A stretch of DNA of 64,000 bases from Longirhabdus pacifica (GCF_004115085.1 NZ_QXJP01000007.1:1-64000); one strand, 5' to 3'; positions 1 through 10,496 are shown, numbered from the stretch's first letter. Notes: generated by a model from the letters alone, not told the origin. Program-made: numbers and translations.

Positions 1-399
1 CATCGTTTACGTCAATTTTTAAATGATCATGCTATTCAAGGAGAGGCCATAAGTGATATAGAAAACAAAAGTAAAAATGGAGAATTTATTAAAACAGAAA
101 TAATATGTATGTTTATTTCATATTTCGTATGGACGATCATTATGCTTATTAGTTTTGATAGTTGGTTTCCGTTTTCTTCCTCTCTAGGAGGACTAGCACT
201 TTTTTTTATTATTGTACAAGCTGGGGGAATGTTTTTAGCAAGACTAATATCTTCTATAAAAGATACAAAATATTTATATGAAAAATTTAAACGTAAAGAA
301 CAAATAGAATCTAAAGATATAAAACAGTTTTTAATTCGTGTAGGTTCAATGATTGGATTTGGTGTACTGTACTTCACAACGATTTATTTCGTAATGTAA
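1..399 (+). CDS. Membrane protein, C-terminal part (gene cut by window edge)
   Basis: The frame is open from base 1 to the TAA at 397-399, so this is the last 132 residues of a gene that begins outside the window. An internal ATG at 109 has no ribosome binding site, so it is not taken as the start. The visible part is a charged N-terminal stretch, two hydrophobic segments (about residues 37-55 and 62-80), a Lys/Glu-rich loop, and a final hydrophobic segment ending in YFVM. I do not recognise the family. It converges on urtE with a 38-bp gap. Confidence 0.6.
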   Translation, partial: HRLRQFLNDHAIQGEAISDIENKSKNGEFIKTEIICMFISYFVWTIIMLISFDSWFPFSSSLGGLALFFIIVQAGGMFLARLISSIKDTKYLYEKFKRKEQIESKDIKQFLIRVGSMIGFGVLYFTTIYFVM

Positions 400-437
400 T
401 TGTAAGGTGAAGCAGTATGAAGCCGTCTGTAATGATA

Positions 438-1133
438 CTAGACGACGACATGCTGCTTTACGATTTGATCGGTCAATGCTTCTATTGCTCCTTCCGCAAC
501 AATCTCCCCTTTTTCCAACATATAAAAATAATCTCCCACCTGCCTTACAAAATCTATACTCTGTTCCACTAGCAACATAGAAACGGTATGCTGCTGTTTC
601 ATGTTTACAATTAACTCTTGAATTTCTTGTACAATAGAAGGCTGAATCCCTTCTGTTGGCTCATCTAAGATGAGCAACTTTGGGTTTGCGATCATCGCTC
701 TTGCAAACGCTAATTGCTGCTGCTGACCTCCGCTAAGGTCGCCTCCTTTTCGCTTTAACATCGGCTTTAAGGCTGGGAATATTTCCAGCATCTTTTCTAC
801 AGCACGCTTATCCCTTTTCGATGTGCCTTCTAAACCCAAACAAATATTTTCATAAACCGTAAGATGCGGAAAAATCTCTCTTCCTTGTGGCACATACCCC
901 ATTCCATGCTTTGCTCGCTTATATGGCGGATCGTTCGTGACATTCGTTTGCTCTATCTGCATATTTCCATGACGAAAGGGAAGCAAACCCATTATGCCTT
1001 TTACTAATGTGGTTTTACCTACCCCGTTTCTACCTAATAAGCAAACCACCTGTCCCTGCTTAACCTTTAGGCTTACATCACGAATAATAATACTTTCTCG
1101 GTAACCTACTTGGCATTGATATACGTTCAACAT
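438..1133 (-). CDS. urtE: Urea ABC transporter ATP-binding subunit UrtE
   Basis: This is the second of two ATPases driving high-affinity urea import through UrtB/UrtC, on the cytoplasmic face of the membrane. The 231-residue LivF-type protein shows Walker A (GRNGVGKTT), the ABC signature LSGGQQQQLAFARA, Walker B (LLILDEPTEG) and the switch-histidine region replaced by VEQS, as is normal for LivF/UrtE. It is the last gene of urtABCDE and starts one base after the urtD stop. The UrtE call rather than a generic amino-acid transporter rests on gene order and on the divergent urease operon. Confidence 0.93.
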   Translation of the reverse strand: MLNVYQCQVGYRESIIIRDVSLKVKQGQVVCLLGRNGVGKTTLVKGIMGLLPFRHGNMQIEQTNVTNDPPYKRAKHGMGYVPQGREIFPHLTVYENICLGLEGTSKRDKRAVEKMLEIFPALKPMLKRKGGDLSGGQQQQLAFARAMIANPKLLILDEPTEGIQPSIVQEIQELIVNMKQQHTVSMLLVEQSIDFVRQVGDYFYMLEKGEIVAEGAIEALTDQIVKQHVVV

Positions 1134-1134
1134 A

Positions 1135-1887
1135 TTAACTCGCCCTCTGTCCTAAGTATACTTCGGCAACGCGTTCATCTTCTTGAACTTCTTGCATCGT
1201 GCCTTCCATTAGTAATGCCCCTTGATGCATCACCGTCACTTTCTCGGAAAACGTGCGAACAAATTCCATATCATGTTCTACAACGATAACAGATTGTTTT
1301 TTCGTAATTTCCTTGAGCAGCTTTCCCGTCTTTTCCGTTTCTACATCTGTCATACCTGCTACCGGTTCATCCAGCAATAACACGTTGGGTTCTTGCACTA
1401 ACATCATACCTATTTCCAGCCATTGTTTTTCACCATGCGAAAGCGCTCCTGCCATTTGTTCGGCCCTAGACTGTAATTCGATTAACTGGAGATGATGCTG
1501 TATTTTTTCTTGTAGATCTTTATTCGTTTTTTCAAACAGGGAAGACCATACGCCTTTACGCGGCTGAATAGCAAGTTCCAAATTTTCATATACCGTTAAT
1601 TTCGGAAAAATAGAAGGGGCTTGAAATTTTCGACTAATACCTAAATCTGCTATTTGATGCTCTTTTTTCTTTGTCAGTTCCACGTTCTCCTTATACCAGA
1701 CCTTTCCCCGCTTCGCCTTTACCTTTCCACAAAGTACATCTAAAAAAGTCGTCTTCCCCGCTCCATTCGGCCCAATCAGAAAATGAAGCTGACACGCTGC
1801 TAAATGAAAATTGACTTCATTTACGGCTTTAAATCCAGCAAATTCAACGCTTACTTTCTCCGAACGTAAAATCGATGTTGTTTTCAT
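1135..1887 (-). CDS. urtD: Urea ABC transporter ATP-binding subunit UrtD
   Basis: This is the LivG-type ATPase (250 aa) of the urea importer. Walker A is GPNGAGKTT, the signature is the UrtD-typical LSHGEKQWLEIG, Walker B is LLLDEPVAGM, and the switch region is VVEHDMEFVR. The ATG start has a good GGGAGG site eight bases upstream, located inside the end of urtC, so the two genes overlap by 44 bp. The VAGM plus LSHGEKQ pattern is typical of UrtD and separates it from branched-chain amino-acid LivG. Confidence 0.93.
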   Translation of the reverse strand: MKTTSILRSEKVSVEFAGFKAVNEVNFHLAACQLHFLIGPNGAGKTTFLDVLCGKVKAKRGKVWYKENVELTKKKEHQIADLGISRKFQAPSIFPKLTVYENLELAIQPRKGVWSSLFEKTNKDLQEKIQHHLQLIELQSRAEQMAGALSHGEKQWLEIGMMLVQEPNVLLLDEPVAGMTDVETEKTGKLLKEITKKQSVIVVEHDMEFVRTFSEKVTVMHQGALLMEGTMQEVQEDERVAEVYLGQRAS

Positions 1888-2956
1888 TGGCGTCCTCCCT
1901 CTTTCTTCTCTTTTTTATTTTTTGCATTCCATCCTTCATCAAACCCATGAAGCCACGTGGTAATAAAATAACACTAATGACAAACAATCCACCGAGTAAA
2001 AACAACCATAACGAAGGATAAGCCTCACTAAAAGTGGTCTTTGCATAATTAATGAGCAAGGCACCTAGCACCGCTCCACTCAAGGAGTTTCGGCCCCCAA
2101 TCGCCACCCAGAGTACCATCTCAATCGAAGGTACGATACCCATCATCGAAGGCGAAATAATACCGACATGTAAGACGAATAGTGCACCAGCTATACCCGC
2201 AAAACCAGCAGAGACGGCAAAAATGAACGCTTTAAATACGGCAGGATTATACCCGATAAAACGCAAGCGATTTTCCCCATCACGTATCGCGAGCAACACA
2301 CGCTTAAAACGGGATTTGGTCATCCAATATGCCAGTGCGAATAGCAACGCCAATACACCAATGGTAATCCAATATAATACACGTTTTACTGTTGGATCGG
2401 ACAGCGAATATCCTAAAATAGTTTTAAATCCCGTTATGCCATTACTTCCTCCAGTAAATGCTTGTTGACCGATGAGTAACGTCACGACAATTAACACAAG
2501 TGCTTGCGTTAATATGGTGAATTGAACACCTTGAATACGATTGCGAAAAGTTAGAAAACCTAAGCCATACGCGATACCCATCGGCACGATGACGATGAGC
2601 AATAACGTAAGAAAAAAAGAGGAGAAGGGCATCCAGAACCAAGGCAGTTCGTTTTGCCCACTCCATACCATAAAATCGGGAAGCTTTCCCCCACTTGCCT
2701 CTAGTTTTAAATACATCGCCATACCATAAGCACCGAGGCCAAAAAACACCCCATGTCCTAAGCTTAAGATGCCTGTATAACCCCAAATAAGTGCTAAACC
2801 AATGGCTACAATGGCAAAGCTGACGTATTTTGCAAGCAACATCAAGCGAAAATCGGAAAGAAATAAAGGAGCAAGTAGCATCATTCCGAGTATAAGCATA
2901 TAAACTATCCATTTGAATTGACTCTCTCTATTTATTGTCCCTAAGCCCTGCTTCAC
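1844..2956 (-). CDS. urtC: Urea ABC transporter permease UrtC
   Basis: This is a LivM-type inner-membrane permease of about 370 aa that forms the urea channel with UrtB. Many hydrophobic segments are visible, with the conserved SLGHGVFFGLGAY and GFAGIAGALF motifs of the family. I chose the GTG at 2956 because AAGGGAGGAAGC lies just upstream; a longer reading to 3001 has no ribosome binding site. It follows urtB by 28 bp and overlaps urtD by 44 bp. The C-terminus is an unusually charged Lys/Arg tail. Confidence 0.92.
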   Translation of the reverse strand: MKQGLGTINRESQFKWIVYMLILGMMLLAPLFLSDFRLMLLAKYVSFAIVAIGLALIWGYTGILSLGHGVFFGLGAYGMAMYLKLEASGGKLPDFMVWSGQNELPWFWMPFSSFFLTLLLIVIVPMGIAYGLGFLTFRNRIQGVQFTILTQALVLIVVTLLIGQQAFTGGSNGITGFKTILGYSLSDPTVKRVLYWITIGVLALLFALAYWMTKSRFKRVLLAIRDGENRLRFIGYNPAVFKAFIFAVSAGFAGIAGALFVLHVGIISPSMMGIVPSIEMVLWVAIGGRNSLSGAVLGALLINYAKTTFSEAYPSLWLFLLGGLFVISVILLPRGFMGLMKDGMQKIKKRRKREDANENNIDFTFGESKR

Positions 2957-2984
2957 TTTGCTTCCTCCCTTATTGTCAACCTGT

Positions 2985-3887
2985 CTAAGATTCCAAAGCA
3001 CGTGTTTTCAAAGAAACAAAACCGCGTGGTCTCCATTGTAAAAATGCAATGACGATGACAAACACGATGACTTTTGCGATGGAGGCAGATAACCAAGATT
3101 CAAAAAATACGTTGAGCACGCCAATCGTGACAGCACCAAATACCACCCCTGCTAATTTGCCAACTCCACCTAACACCACAACCATAAATGCATCGACAAT
3201 GTAATACGTCCCAAGTGAACTACCAATAGGACCGATAAGCGCCAATGCACTTCCTGCTAACCCTGCTATGCCAGAGCCAATGGCAAAGGTGATACGATCC
3301 ACTTTTCTCGTTGAAATACCGAGACAACCTGCCATATCCCTGTTCTGCATGACCGCCCTCATACTTCTGCCCGCTGCCGTTCGATACAAATAGATGTATA
3401 AAGACAATAAACATACGATGACGAGCGCAAGGATAAATAGCCTTTTATAAGGAAGGACAACAACGGAAGTAAGCTGCAATCCTCCTTCTAGCCAACTCGG
3501 ACTTGTCACCGCTACATTCGGCGCACCAAAAATCATTTTTGCTGCTTGTTGTAACATCATCCCTACTCCCCATGTTGCGAGCAAACTATCTAGTGGACGG
3601 CGATAAAGAAATTTTACGAGCCCCATCTCCAGCAGCATGCCAAGGAAGAAAGCAACAGTGAAAGATACGAACAAAGCGAATATATAATAAGAGTCAAACC
3701 ATGCTGCCGGTGCATACTGTTGGAAAAGATGCTGTGTAACATAGACCATATACGCTCCAATCATGAGAAACTCGCCATGTGCCATATTAATCACATTCAT
3801 TAATCCAAATGTAATTGAAAGTCCAAGTGCTACTAGTAACAATATAGAGCTGTAACTTAATCCGTTAAAAAGTTGAATTGCCCACAT
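2985..3887 (-). CDS. urtB: Urea ABC transporter permease UrtB
   Basis: This is a LivH-type membrane permease, the partner of UrtC. The ATG at 3887 follows AAAGAGGGATGTT and gives about 300 residues. Motifs include NMAHGEFLMIGAY near the N-terminus and GIAGLAGSALALIGPI and VVVLGGVGKLAGVVFGA in the C-terminal half, all standard for LivH/UrtB. The protein is short, like other Gram-positive UrtBs, and lacks the long N-terminal extracytoplasmic region of some proteobacterial forms. It lies 107 bp downstream of urtA. Confidence 0.92.
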   Translation of the reverse strand: MWAIQLFNGLSYSSILLLVALGLSITFGLMNVINMAHGEFLMIGAYMVYVTQHLFQQYAPAAWFDSYYIFALFVSFTVAFFLGMLLEMGLVKFLYRRPLDSLLATWGVGMMLQQAAKMIFGAPNVAVTSPSWLEGGLQLTSVVVLPYKRLFILALVIVCLLSLYIYLYRTAAGRSMRAVMQNRDMAGCLGISTRKVDRITFAIGSGIAGLAGSALALIGPIGSSLGTYYIVDAFMVVVLGGVGKLAGVVFGAVTIGVLNVFFESWLSASIAKVIVFVIVIAFLQWRPRGFVSLKTRALES

Positions 3888-3994
3888 AACATCCCTCTTT
3901 TCCAAACTACCATGTCTAGTGATTTACCAATGTGTAAAGGTAAGTGTTCATTATTGCTATGCTGCTGTTATGACATCCCATTAGAATCCAACGA

Positions 3995-5260
3995 TCATGG
4001 ACTCGTTAGTGCTTCTGCCCACGTATAACTGCTTAAATATGGATCTGGTTTCACCGCTTCTTCTGTACTGAATATTTCGTTTAATTGTCCTTCTGCGGTC
4101 ACTTCTCCTATTCTTACTTTTTTATAAAGATGTTGATTATCTCCGTCAATCGTGACCGTACCTTCCGGTGCGGCAAACGTGATTCCTTTTGCAGCCTCTC
4201 TGACTTTATCTACATCTGTCGTGCCCGCTTTTTCTACCGCTTTTGCCCATAAATGTACTGCATTATATCCTGCTTCTATCGGGTCTGCGGTCACTCGATC
4301 TTCCCCGTATGCCTCCTTGTAGTGATCTACAAACTCCTTATTCTCTGGCGTATCTGTCGTCTGGAAATAGTTCCATGCAACTAAATGACCTTCTAAATAT
4401 TCAGCACCAATCCCCCTTATTTCTTCTTCTGCCACACTGACAGAAAGCACCGTTATATCATCCGCAGAAATGCCAGCGTCTTTTAACTGTTTGAAAAAAG
4501 CAACATTACTATCTCCATTCAACGTATTGTAAATAACGTCTGGCTTACTTTCTTTTATTTTTGCAATAACGGTACTATATTCTGTATGACCTAATTCCGT
4601 ATACTCTTCTCCTACTAGCTCCCCACCTTCACTATCTAATTGCGCTTTAATAATATTGTTAGCTGTAATCGGGAACACATAGTTCGAACCTAGTAAGAAG
4701 AATTTCTTACCGCGATTCTCCAATAGCCACGCTACAGAAGGCACGATTTGCTGATTTGTCGTTGCTCCGGTGTAAAAAATATTCGGTGACGCTTCTAGCC
4801 CTTCATATTGAACGGGATACCAGAGCAATCCATTCAATTCTTCAAATACAGGCAACATCGCTTTTCGACTAGCAGAAGTCCACCCACCAAATACCGTGGC
4901 TACTTTATCTTGTTCCAACAATTTTCTTGATTTTTCTGAAAAAGTCGGCCAATCTGACGCCCCATCTTCAATAATCGGTACAATTTGCTTTCCTAGAACC
5001 CCACCTGCTTCATTAATTTCATTGATGGCCATTAACTCTGCGTCTTTGACCGACACCTCACTGATCGCCATCGTACCGCTTAATGAATGTAAAATACCAA
5101 CTTCAATGACATCTTCTTGACTCCCATCTTCTTCGTCCGCTTCTTGCGACTCCCCTTCTTCAGCACAGCCTGCAAGCAACAACATAGTGATAAATAAAAA
5201 ACAGACCGTATGAAACCAAACTTTCTTTCTTTTCTCCTGCCACTTCTCCATGAATTCCAT
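3995..5260 (-). CDS. urtA: Urea-binding lipoprotein UrtA
   Basis: This is the substrate-binding component of the urea ABC transporter, anchored outside the membrane by a lipobox (LLLAGC, Cys about 32). The mature N-terminus is a strongly acidic Glu/Asp/Ser linker. The body is a Peripla_BP_5-type fold with recognisable UrtA stretches ([40 protein letters not shown]). The ATG at 5260 follows AAAAAGGTGGGG. It is the first gene of urtABCDE and diverges from ureA, with a TnrA/GlnR-like box about 60 bp upstream. Confidence 0.94.
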   Translation of the reverse strand: MEFMEKWQEKRKKVWFHTVCFLFITMLLLAGCAEEGESQEADEEDGSQEDVIEVGILHSLSGTMAISEVSVKDAELMAINEINEAGGVLGKQIVPIIEDGASDWPTFSEKSRKLLEQDKVATVFGGWTSASRKAMLPVFEELNGLLWYPVQYEGLEASPNIFYTGATTNQQIVPSVAWLLENRGKKFFLLGSNYVFPITANNIIKAQLDSEGGELVGEEYTELGHTEYSTVIAKIKESKPDVIYNTLNGDSNVAFFKQLKDAGISADDITVLSVSVAEEEIRGIGAEYLEGHLVAWNYFQTTDTPENKEFVDHYKEAYGEDRVTADPIEAGYNAVHLWAKAVEKAGTTDVDKVREAAKGITFAAPEGTVTIDGDNQHLYKKVRIGEVTAEGQLNEIFSTEEAVKPDPYLSSYTWAEALTSP

Positions 5261-5319
5261 TGCCACCCCACCTTTTTGTTATGTACTACACTTAAATATT
5301 TAATTCATGCACAATTAAA

Positions 5320-5336
5320 TGTTACGTTATATAACC
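5320..5336. promoter_or_regulatory. TnrA/GlnR-like box upstream of urtA
   Basis: TGTTACGTTATATAACC matches the TnrA/GlnR consensus TGTNA-N7-TNACA at all fixed positions but the last. It lies 60 bp upstream of the urtA start in the urtA-ureA divergent region. Nitrogen control of urea uptake is inferred from the consensus and from known Bacillus urease regulation. Confidence 0.5.
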
Positions 5337-5452
5337 TAACATTAAATGCACCTTTATTATATATTCACCCTGAAATTTATGTCAACAAAAATAACATGAA
5401 TAGGAAAAATAAAAATATTTATTTTAATTTACCGTACAAAACGCAAGAATAA

Positions 5453-5469
5453 TGTTATAATACCTCACA
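5453..5469. promoter_or_regulatory. TnrA/GlnR box upstream of ureA
   Basis: TGTTATAATACCTCACA is a perfect match to TGTNA-N7-TNACA. It overlaps a TATAAT (5456-5461) and lies 56 bp upstream of the ureA ATG. An overlap with a -10 element would suit repression by GlnR; activation by TnrA would need a start site about 50 bp downstream. Which applies cannot be decided from sequence alone. Confidence 0.65.
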
Positions 5470-5525
5470 TATATATTATATACTTTATTCATACGGCTAT
5501 CTATTTGAATCAAAGGGGGCAGTGT

Positions 5526-5828
5526 ATGCATTTCACGCCAAGAGAAAAAGAGATGCTCATGATTTCCGTAGCAGCAAATGTGGCTGCACAAAGAAAAGCA
5601 AAAGGCATCAAACTTAATTATCCAGAAGCAGTAGCCATGATTACGTCGTATATTTTAGAAGGAGCTAGAGAAGGGAAAACGGTAGCGACACTTATGCAGG
5701 AAGGAGGGAATGTATTATCTGAAGAGGAGGTCATGGAAGGTGTTGCCTCCATGTTGCCTGAAGTACAGGTGGAAGCCACTTTTCCTGATGGAACGAAATT
5801 AGTCACGGTTCATGAACCGATAAGATAA
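5526..5828 (+). CDS. ureA: Urease subunit gamma
   Basis: This 100-residue small structural subunit of the nickel urease (urea to ammonia plus carbamate) has the usual length. The sequence begins [13 protein letters not shown] and contains [14 protein letters not shown] and the Gly-rich [33 protein letters not shown] tail of the family (quoted in part). The ATG at 5526 is preceded by AAAGGGGGC. It is first in ureABCFGD, with ureB 22 bp downstream. Confidence 0.96.
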   Translation: MHFTPREKEMLMISVAANVAAQRKAKGIKLNYPEAVAMITSYILEGAREGKTVATLMQEGGNVLSEEEVMEGVASMLPEVQVEATFPDGTKLVTVHEPIR

Positions 5829-5850
5829 TAAGAACGAAAGGAAGGATAAG

Positions 5851-6237
5851 ATGATACCAGGCGAGTACCGCTTAGCACAGGAGCCTATTGTGATGTTTAG
5901 TGATAGAGAATATGCATCATTGCTTGTCAAAAATACGGGTGACAGACCGATACAAGTGGGATCACACTTTCACTTTTATGAAGTAAACCCCGCTTTACAT
6001 TTTGATCGAAACCTTGCATTCGGTATGCGCCTTAAGATCCCAGCTGGTTTAGCCCTGCGTTTTGAACCAGGTGAAGAGCGCGTTGTGAAGTTAGTATCCT
6101 TTGGCGGAGAGAAAAAAATATACGGATTAAATGGGAAAACAAATGGGTCAGTAACACATGCTTCAAAAGATACATCATTCACTACACCACTATCATCTAA
6201 TAGTACAGAGAGGGAAGATGAGAATGGAAACCATTAA
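5851..6237 (+). CDS. ureB: Urease subunit beta
   Basis: This is the second structural subunit of urease, 128 aa. It begins [14 protein letters not shown] and has the family motifs [21 protein letters not shown], cut here to its core [13 protein letters not shown], and [17 protein letters not shown]. The C-terminal ~20 residues are a Ser/Thr-rich extension. AAGGAAGG lies at good spacing before the ATG. The gene overlaps ureC by 14 bp, implying translational coupling. Confidence 0.95.
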   Translation: MIPGEYRLAQEPIVMFSDREYASLLVKNTGDRPIQVGSHFHFYEVNPALHFDRNLAFGMRLKIPAGLALRFEPGEERVVKLVSFGGEKKIYGLNGKTNGSVTHASKDTSFTTPLSSNSTEREDENGNH

Positions 6238-7954
6238 TCGTCATAAATATGCTGCACTATATGGACCAACAACCGGAGATCAAGTCCGTTTAGCCGATAC
6301 AGATCTTTGGGCTGAAATCGAAAAAGATTATACCGTTTATGGCGATGAATGTGTGTTCGGAGGCGGAAAAGTTATCCGAGATGGCATGGGCCAGTCAGCA
6401 ACACACGCAAGAGAGGATGGCGTTTTAGATGTTGTGATCACCAACGCGATCATTATCGATCATTGGGGTATCGTGAAAGCAGATATCGGCATTCGTGATG
6501 GCAACATTGTAGGCATCGGCAAAGCTGGAAATCCACATACGATGGACGGCGTAGAGCCACACATGATTATCGGCGCTAGTACAGAGGTCATTGCTGGAGA
6601 AGGGAAAATCGTCACCGCTGGCGGAATTGATGCTCACATTCACTTTATATGCCCGCAGCAAATCGAAACGGCACTAGCCTCAGGTATCACAACCATGCTA
6701 GGAGGAGGAACAGGTCCGGCAACAGGCACCAATGCAACCACATGCACACCTGGAGCATGGCACATACAGCGCATGTTAGAAGCTGCGGATGCATTTCCGA
6801 TGAATCTTGGCTTTTTGGGAAAAGGAAACAGCAGTACCTCCCTTCCACTGATGGAACAAGTGCAGGCAGGTGCTATCGGTTTGAAGCTGCATGAAGATTG
6901 GGGTTCTACTCCTGCAGCCATTGATTGCTGTCTCTCTGTGGCCGAAGATTTTGACATTCAAGTGGCTATTCATACGGATACACTCAATGAATCTGGTTTT
7001 GTTGAACATACGTTACGTGCTATTAACGGTCGTACGATACATACGTACCATACGGAAGGGGCTGGTGGCGGTCATGCACCAGACATCATGAAGGCAGCAT
7101 CCTATGCTCATGTTCTTCCTTCTTCCACGAATCCAACCAGACCTTACACCATCAATACCGTGGAAGAACATCTCGATATGTTAATGGTATGTCATCATTT
7201 AGACAGCAGTATTCCTGAAGATGTCGCCTTTGCAGATTCACGTATTCGACCAGAAACGATTGCAGCAGAAGATATCCTGCACGATCGCGGAGTGTTCAGC
7301 ATTATTAGCTCTGACTCCCAAGCGATGGGTCGAGTGGGTGAAGTGATATTGCGTACGTGGCAAACAGCAGACAAAATGAAACAACAATTTGGTGCTGCTC
7401 TCCCCTATCCTTCTATACAGGAAAAACCTAAAGGAGACAACGCTCGCATCAAACGTTACATTAGCAAATATACTATTAACCCAGCCATCACGCACGGCAT
7501 TTCACATCTTGTCGGATCGATAGAAGTTGGGAAATGGGCTGATCTTGTACTTTGGAAACCTGCTTTTTTTGGGGTCAAACCAGAAATGGTGCTCAAAGGA
7601 GGAACGATTGCCTATGCACAAATGGGTGATCCTAACGCTTCCATCCCTACTCCGCAGCCATCTTATGGAAGACCTATGTTTGGTGCCTATGGGAAAAGCC
7701 GAACACAATCATCCTTCACATTTATATCGCAAAAAGCGTGGGAACTCGGTATTCATGACAAGTTGGGATTACAGAAAAAAATTGCAGCAGTGCAACATTG
7801 CCGTACTATAAGTAAAAAGCAGATGATACTAAACGATCAGACACCGGATATTGACATCAATCCAGACACGTATGAAGTCAAAGTGGACGGTGAACGCATT
7901 ACTTGTCAGCCTGCGGAAAAACTTCCTTTAGCACAACGCTATTTCTTATTTTAA
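6224..7954 (+). CDS. ureC: Urease subunit alpha (catalytic)
   Basis: This catalytic subunit carries the di-nickel centre. I take the ATG at 6224 (METINRHKY, 576 aa, AGAGAGG upstream); an ATG at 6218 is too close to the ribosome binding site. The visible active-site elements are His138 and His140 in HIHFICPQQ, the carbamylated Lys221 in [19 protein letters not shown], the GGGHAPDI loop and the flap MVCHHLD. All expected nickel ligands seem present. The ureA-ureB-ureC order as three separate genes is typical of Bacillaceae. Confidence 0.97.
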   Translation: METINRHKYAALYGPTTGDQVRLADTDLWAEIEKDYTVYGDECVFGGGKVIRDGMGQSATHAREDGVLDVVITNAIIIDHWGIVKADIGIRDGNIVGIGKAGNPHTMDGVEPHMIIGASTEVIAGEGKIVTAGGIDAHIHFICPQQIETALASGITTMLGGGTGPATGTNATTCTPGAWHIQRMLEAADAFPMNLGFLGKGNSSTSLPLMEQVQAGAIGLKLHEDWGSTPAAIDCCLSVAEDFDIQVAIHTDTLNESGFVEHTLRAINGRTIHTYHTEGAGGGHAPDIMKAASYAHVLPSSTNPTRPYTINTVEEHLDMLMVCHHLDSSIPEDVAFADSRIRPETIAAEDILHDRGVFSIISSDSQAMGRVGEVILRTWQTADKMKQQFGAALPYPSIQEKPKGDNARIKRYISKYTINPAITHGISHLVGSIEVGKWADLVLWKPAFFGVKPEMVLKGGTIAYAQMGDPNASIPTPQPSYGRPMFGAYGKSRTQSSFTFISQKAWELGIHDKLGLQKKIAAVQHCRTISKKQMILNDQTPDIDINPDTYEVKVDGERITCQPAEKLPLAQRYFLF

Positions 7955-7985
7955 ATCAACTTACACGAGGAAGGAGGCTATATCA

Positions 7986-8672
7986 TTGAAACTGGATTCC
8001 AAGTTACTTTATTATGTGCAAATTCTTGACTCTGCACTTCCAGTAGGTACATTTTCTCATTCCTTTGGTTTAGAAACGTATGTACAAGAAAATAAAATTC
8101 AAACTATTAAGGAACTAAAGCAATTCATTCATTCTCAATTGCAATCTAGCATTCTACCTTTTGAAGGATTAGCAATGAAAGGAATATATGGTGCATTACA
8201 AGAACATAACATGGATCAACTTGCATATTACAATCATGTGCTGCTTGTACAACGTACTGCACGAGAATCCAGAGAAGCGATAGCCAAAATGGGAAAGAGA
8301 TTATGGCAGTTGTCTAAAACGATACATCCTTGGATCGATTTTGAGCCTTTGAGCAAATCGGTTCCCAACCACCATATGACATTGCCAACCATGCATACCT
8401 TTATCGCTTACGATTTAAGCATTACTTTAGACGAAACAGTGAAAGGGTATGCCTACACCAATGTCGTTACATTAATAAACAGTGCCATTCGTTTAATGTC
8501 ACTTGGCCAAACAGATGGGCAACACATTATTCAAGAGATGATCCCCATCATTCATTCAGAATGGGAGAAAATAAAAGAAACACCATCTTCAGAGATGCAT
8601 TCATTTGCTATTGCTCAAGAAATTGAAGCAATGAATCACGAAACACTATATTCACGCCTATTTATGTCTTAA
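7986..8672 (+). CDS. ureF: Urease accessory protein UreF
   Basis: UreF forms the UreD-UreF-UreG complex that loads nickel and CO2 into apo-urease and gates the GTPase UreG. The 228-residue protein has [22 protein letters not shown] near the N-terminus (core: [12 protein letters not shown]), the family signature. Translation starts at TTG 7986 after GAAGGAGG. It directly follows ureC (31 bp), where ureE sits in many operons; no ureE is found here. Confidence 0.93.
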   Translation: MKLDSKLLYYVQILDSALPVGTFSHSFGLETYVQENKIQTIKELKQFIHSQLQSSILPFEGLAMKGIYGALQEHNMDQLAYYNHVLLVQRTARESREAIAKMGKRLWQLSKTIHPWIDFEPLSKSVPNHHMTLPTMHTFIAYDLSITLDETVKGYAYTNVVTLINSAIRLMSLGQTDGQHIIQEMIPIIHSEWEKIKETPSSEMHSFAIAQEIEAMNHETLYSRLFMS

Positions 8673-8734
8673 CAAATATCCAAATAACGTGTATTTGTAC
8701 TTATCCTATTACTAATAAACTGGGGGAGATACTT

Positions 8735-9412
8735 ATGTGTAACAACGGCAGCAGTCATCATCATCATGGATGGGAAAAACCAAACATTTCAACAAACAGA
8801 CCATTTAGAATCGGTATAGGCGGACCTGTAGGTTCAGGAAAAACAGCTCTCGTAGAAAAGATAAGCAAAAAAATAAGAGATCGTTACAGTTTAGCGGTTA
8901 TTACCAACGATATTTACACGAAAGAAGATGCTGAAATACTAATACGTCAATCCGCATTACCGACTGAACGTATTGTCGGTGTGGAGACTGGGGGTTGCCC
9001 TCATACGGCGATAAGAGAAGATGCATCCATGAATTTCGATGCCATCGAATCGTTAGAAGAATCCATTCCGAACTTAGATATCATTTTTATCGAAAGTGGT
9101 GGGGACAATTTAGCGGCTGCGTTTAGCCCAGAGCTAGTAGATCGTTTTATTTACATTATCGATGTAGCACAAGGGGAGAAAATTCCACGCAAAGGAGGTC
9201 CAGGCATCATGCGTTCTGACTTACTTATTATCAACAAAACGGACCTCGCCCCTCACGTCGGTGCCAGTTTGGAAGTCATGGAGCGCGATACATTAACGAT
9301 GAGAGGAGATAAGTTACCTTTTGTATTTTCCAACATGATGGCAGGCGAAGGAGTAGATTCTATCATAGATTGGATAGACCAGCAGTGGAATGAATGCCGA
9401 TGTCCAGCCTAA
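8735..9412 (+). CDS. ureG: Urease accessory GTPase UreG
   Basis: This SIMIBI-class GTPase delivers nickel to urease. The P-loop is [11 protein letters not shown], with the metal-binding Cys-Pro-His ([11 protein letters not shown]), [15 protein letters not shown] and the NKTDLAP base motif. At 225 aa it is about 20 residues longer than typical, because of an N-terminus containing SSHHHHGW, a plausible nickel-binding patch. That is notable because ureE, the usual His-rich nickel donor, is missing. GGGGGA precedes the ATG; the 3' end overlaps ureD by 19 bp. Confidence 0.95.
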   Translation: MCNNGSSHHHHGWEKPNISTNRPFRIGIGGPVGSGKTALVEKISKKIRDRYSLAVITNDIYTKEDAEILIRQSALPTERIVGVETGGCPHTAIREDASMNFDAIESLEESIPNLDIIFIESGGDNLAAAFSPELVDRFIYIIDVAQGEKIPRKGGPGIMRSDLLIINKTDLAPHVGASLEVMERDTLTMRGDKLPFVFSNMMAGEGVDSIIDWIDQQWNECRCPA

Positions 9413-10308
9413 ACGTCGAAGACATGCATCAACCTGCATTCCATGACCAACAAGCAAGAAAGCAAAAACAAACTCAGTCACTCACGTCTCATACTAGCAA
9501 GATGTACGGACACTTTACATTCAAACATGGCAAAACCATATTACAAGATAAATACCATCAAGGTTCATTAAAAATAAGTAAAACACATCGGATGAACAAC
9601 CATACTCCGCAATTAACGGTCTGTATGATGGATGCATCACCGGGAATGTTGGAAGGAGATTGCTACGATCTAAACTTCACATTAGAAGAGCATACAGCGG
9701 TATATTTAACGAATCAGTCATCCACTAAAATACATCCGAAACACCCAGATGGGATGGGATGTAAATTAAAACAACATATAACATTGAAAAACCATAGTTG
9801 TCTGGAATATGTGCCAGAGGGCACCGTTCCTTATGCTGGGAGCGTGCTTGATGCGACAAGTACGTTTCATCTGGAAAAAGGGGCTGCCTTGTTTCTCTCT
9901 GACATTGTTACGCCTGGTCGAGTATATTTGGGGGAACAATTTGACTATGAATCTATAACGACAAAGTTAAACGTTTTTCTTGACCATGAACTTATTGCAT
10001 GGGATACATTCCACCTCGTTCCTCAGCAACATGATGTGGGAGGGAGTAGTGCATTTGCACATTATACACACGTAGGCAGCGTTTGGATTTTTGGCCACGT
10101 TGCCAGTGACACCCTCCTCCACATGCTTCGCCCCCACCTTCCTCAATGTCATGAAGTGATGACGGGGGCAAGTTTACTACATACGTATGGTCTATGTATT
10201 CGCATACTCGGTAAAAACACGTGGCAAATACAACAGGTCATAAGACAAGTATGGAACATATGGAAACTCATGCAACACGAATATCCAACATCAGAAATCT
10301 GGAAATAA
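9394..10308 (+). CDS. ureD: Urease accessory protein UreD
   Basis: UreD (also called UreH) is the scaffold linking UreF-UreG to urease. The 304-aa protein has the family pattern [28 protein letters not shown] and [14 protein letters not shown]. The first ~30 residues are Gln/Lys/His-rich and not conserved, so the true start could be any of the ATGs at 9394, 9400 or 9424. It is the last gene of the operon, overlapping ureG. UreD in terminal position is common in Gram-positive operons. Confidence 0.92.
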   Translation: MPMSSLNVEDMHQPAFHDQQARKQKQTQSLTSHTSKMYGHFTFKHGKTILQDKYHQGSLKISKTHRMNNHTPQLTVCMMDASPGMLEGDCYDLNFTLEEHTAVYLTNQSSTKIHPKHPDGMGCKLKQHITLKNHSCLEYVPEGTVPYAGSVLDATSTFHLEKGAALFLSDIVTPGRVYLGEQFDYESITTKLNVFLDHELIAWDTFHLVPQQHDVGGSSAFAHYTHVGSVWIFGHVASDTLLHMLRPHLPQCHEVMTGASLLHTYGLCIRILGKNTWQIQQVIRQVWNIWKLMQHEYPTSEIWK

Positions 10309-10324
10309 AAAACGACTTCCCTAC

Positions 10325-10367
10325 TCTCCATCTTATGGATAGTGGTAATAAGTTGGTTGACCAACTT
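10325..10367 (+). repeat. 43-bp direct repeat, copy 1
   Basis: The unit contains two small hairpins, CCAT-CTT-ATGG and AAGTTGGT-TG-ACCAACTT. It is identical to copy 2 at every base. Confidence 0.9.
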
Positions 10368-10453
10368 CATTCAACTTATATATAAGATGAAGAAATGATG
10401 AAATGCAAGTTTACGCCTCAGTTACCAGGCGTAAAAGTTATCATGTTGAAATT

Positions 10454-10496
10454 TCTCCATCTTATGGATAGTGGTAATAAGTTGGTTGACCAACTT
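10454..10496 (+). repeat. 43-bp direct repeat, copy 2
   Basis: This copy is identical to copy 1 at 10325-10367, 129 bp downstream. The second hairpin here is followed by ATTATT, a weak terminator-like tail. Confidence 0.9.

Noticed and set aside
36-377. Minus-strand frame opposite the first gene
   Set aside because: The plus-strand frame is open to the window edge and has membrane-protein character; the minus frame is its antisense shadow.
2442-2912. 156-codon frame on the minus strand inside urtC
   Set aside because: It is a shadow of urtC in another frame, without a ribosome site; its composition is unlike a real protein.
9394-9412. UreG-UreD fusion
   Set aside because: The 19-bp overlap is in different frames; UreG has its own stop and UreD its own ATGs.
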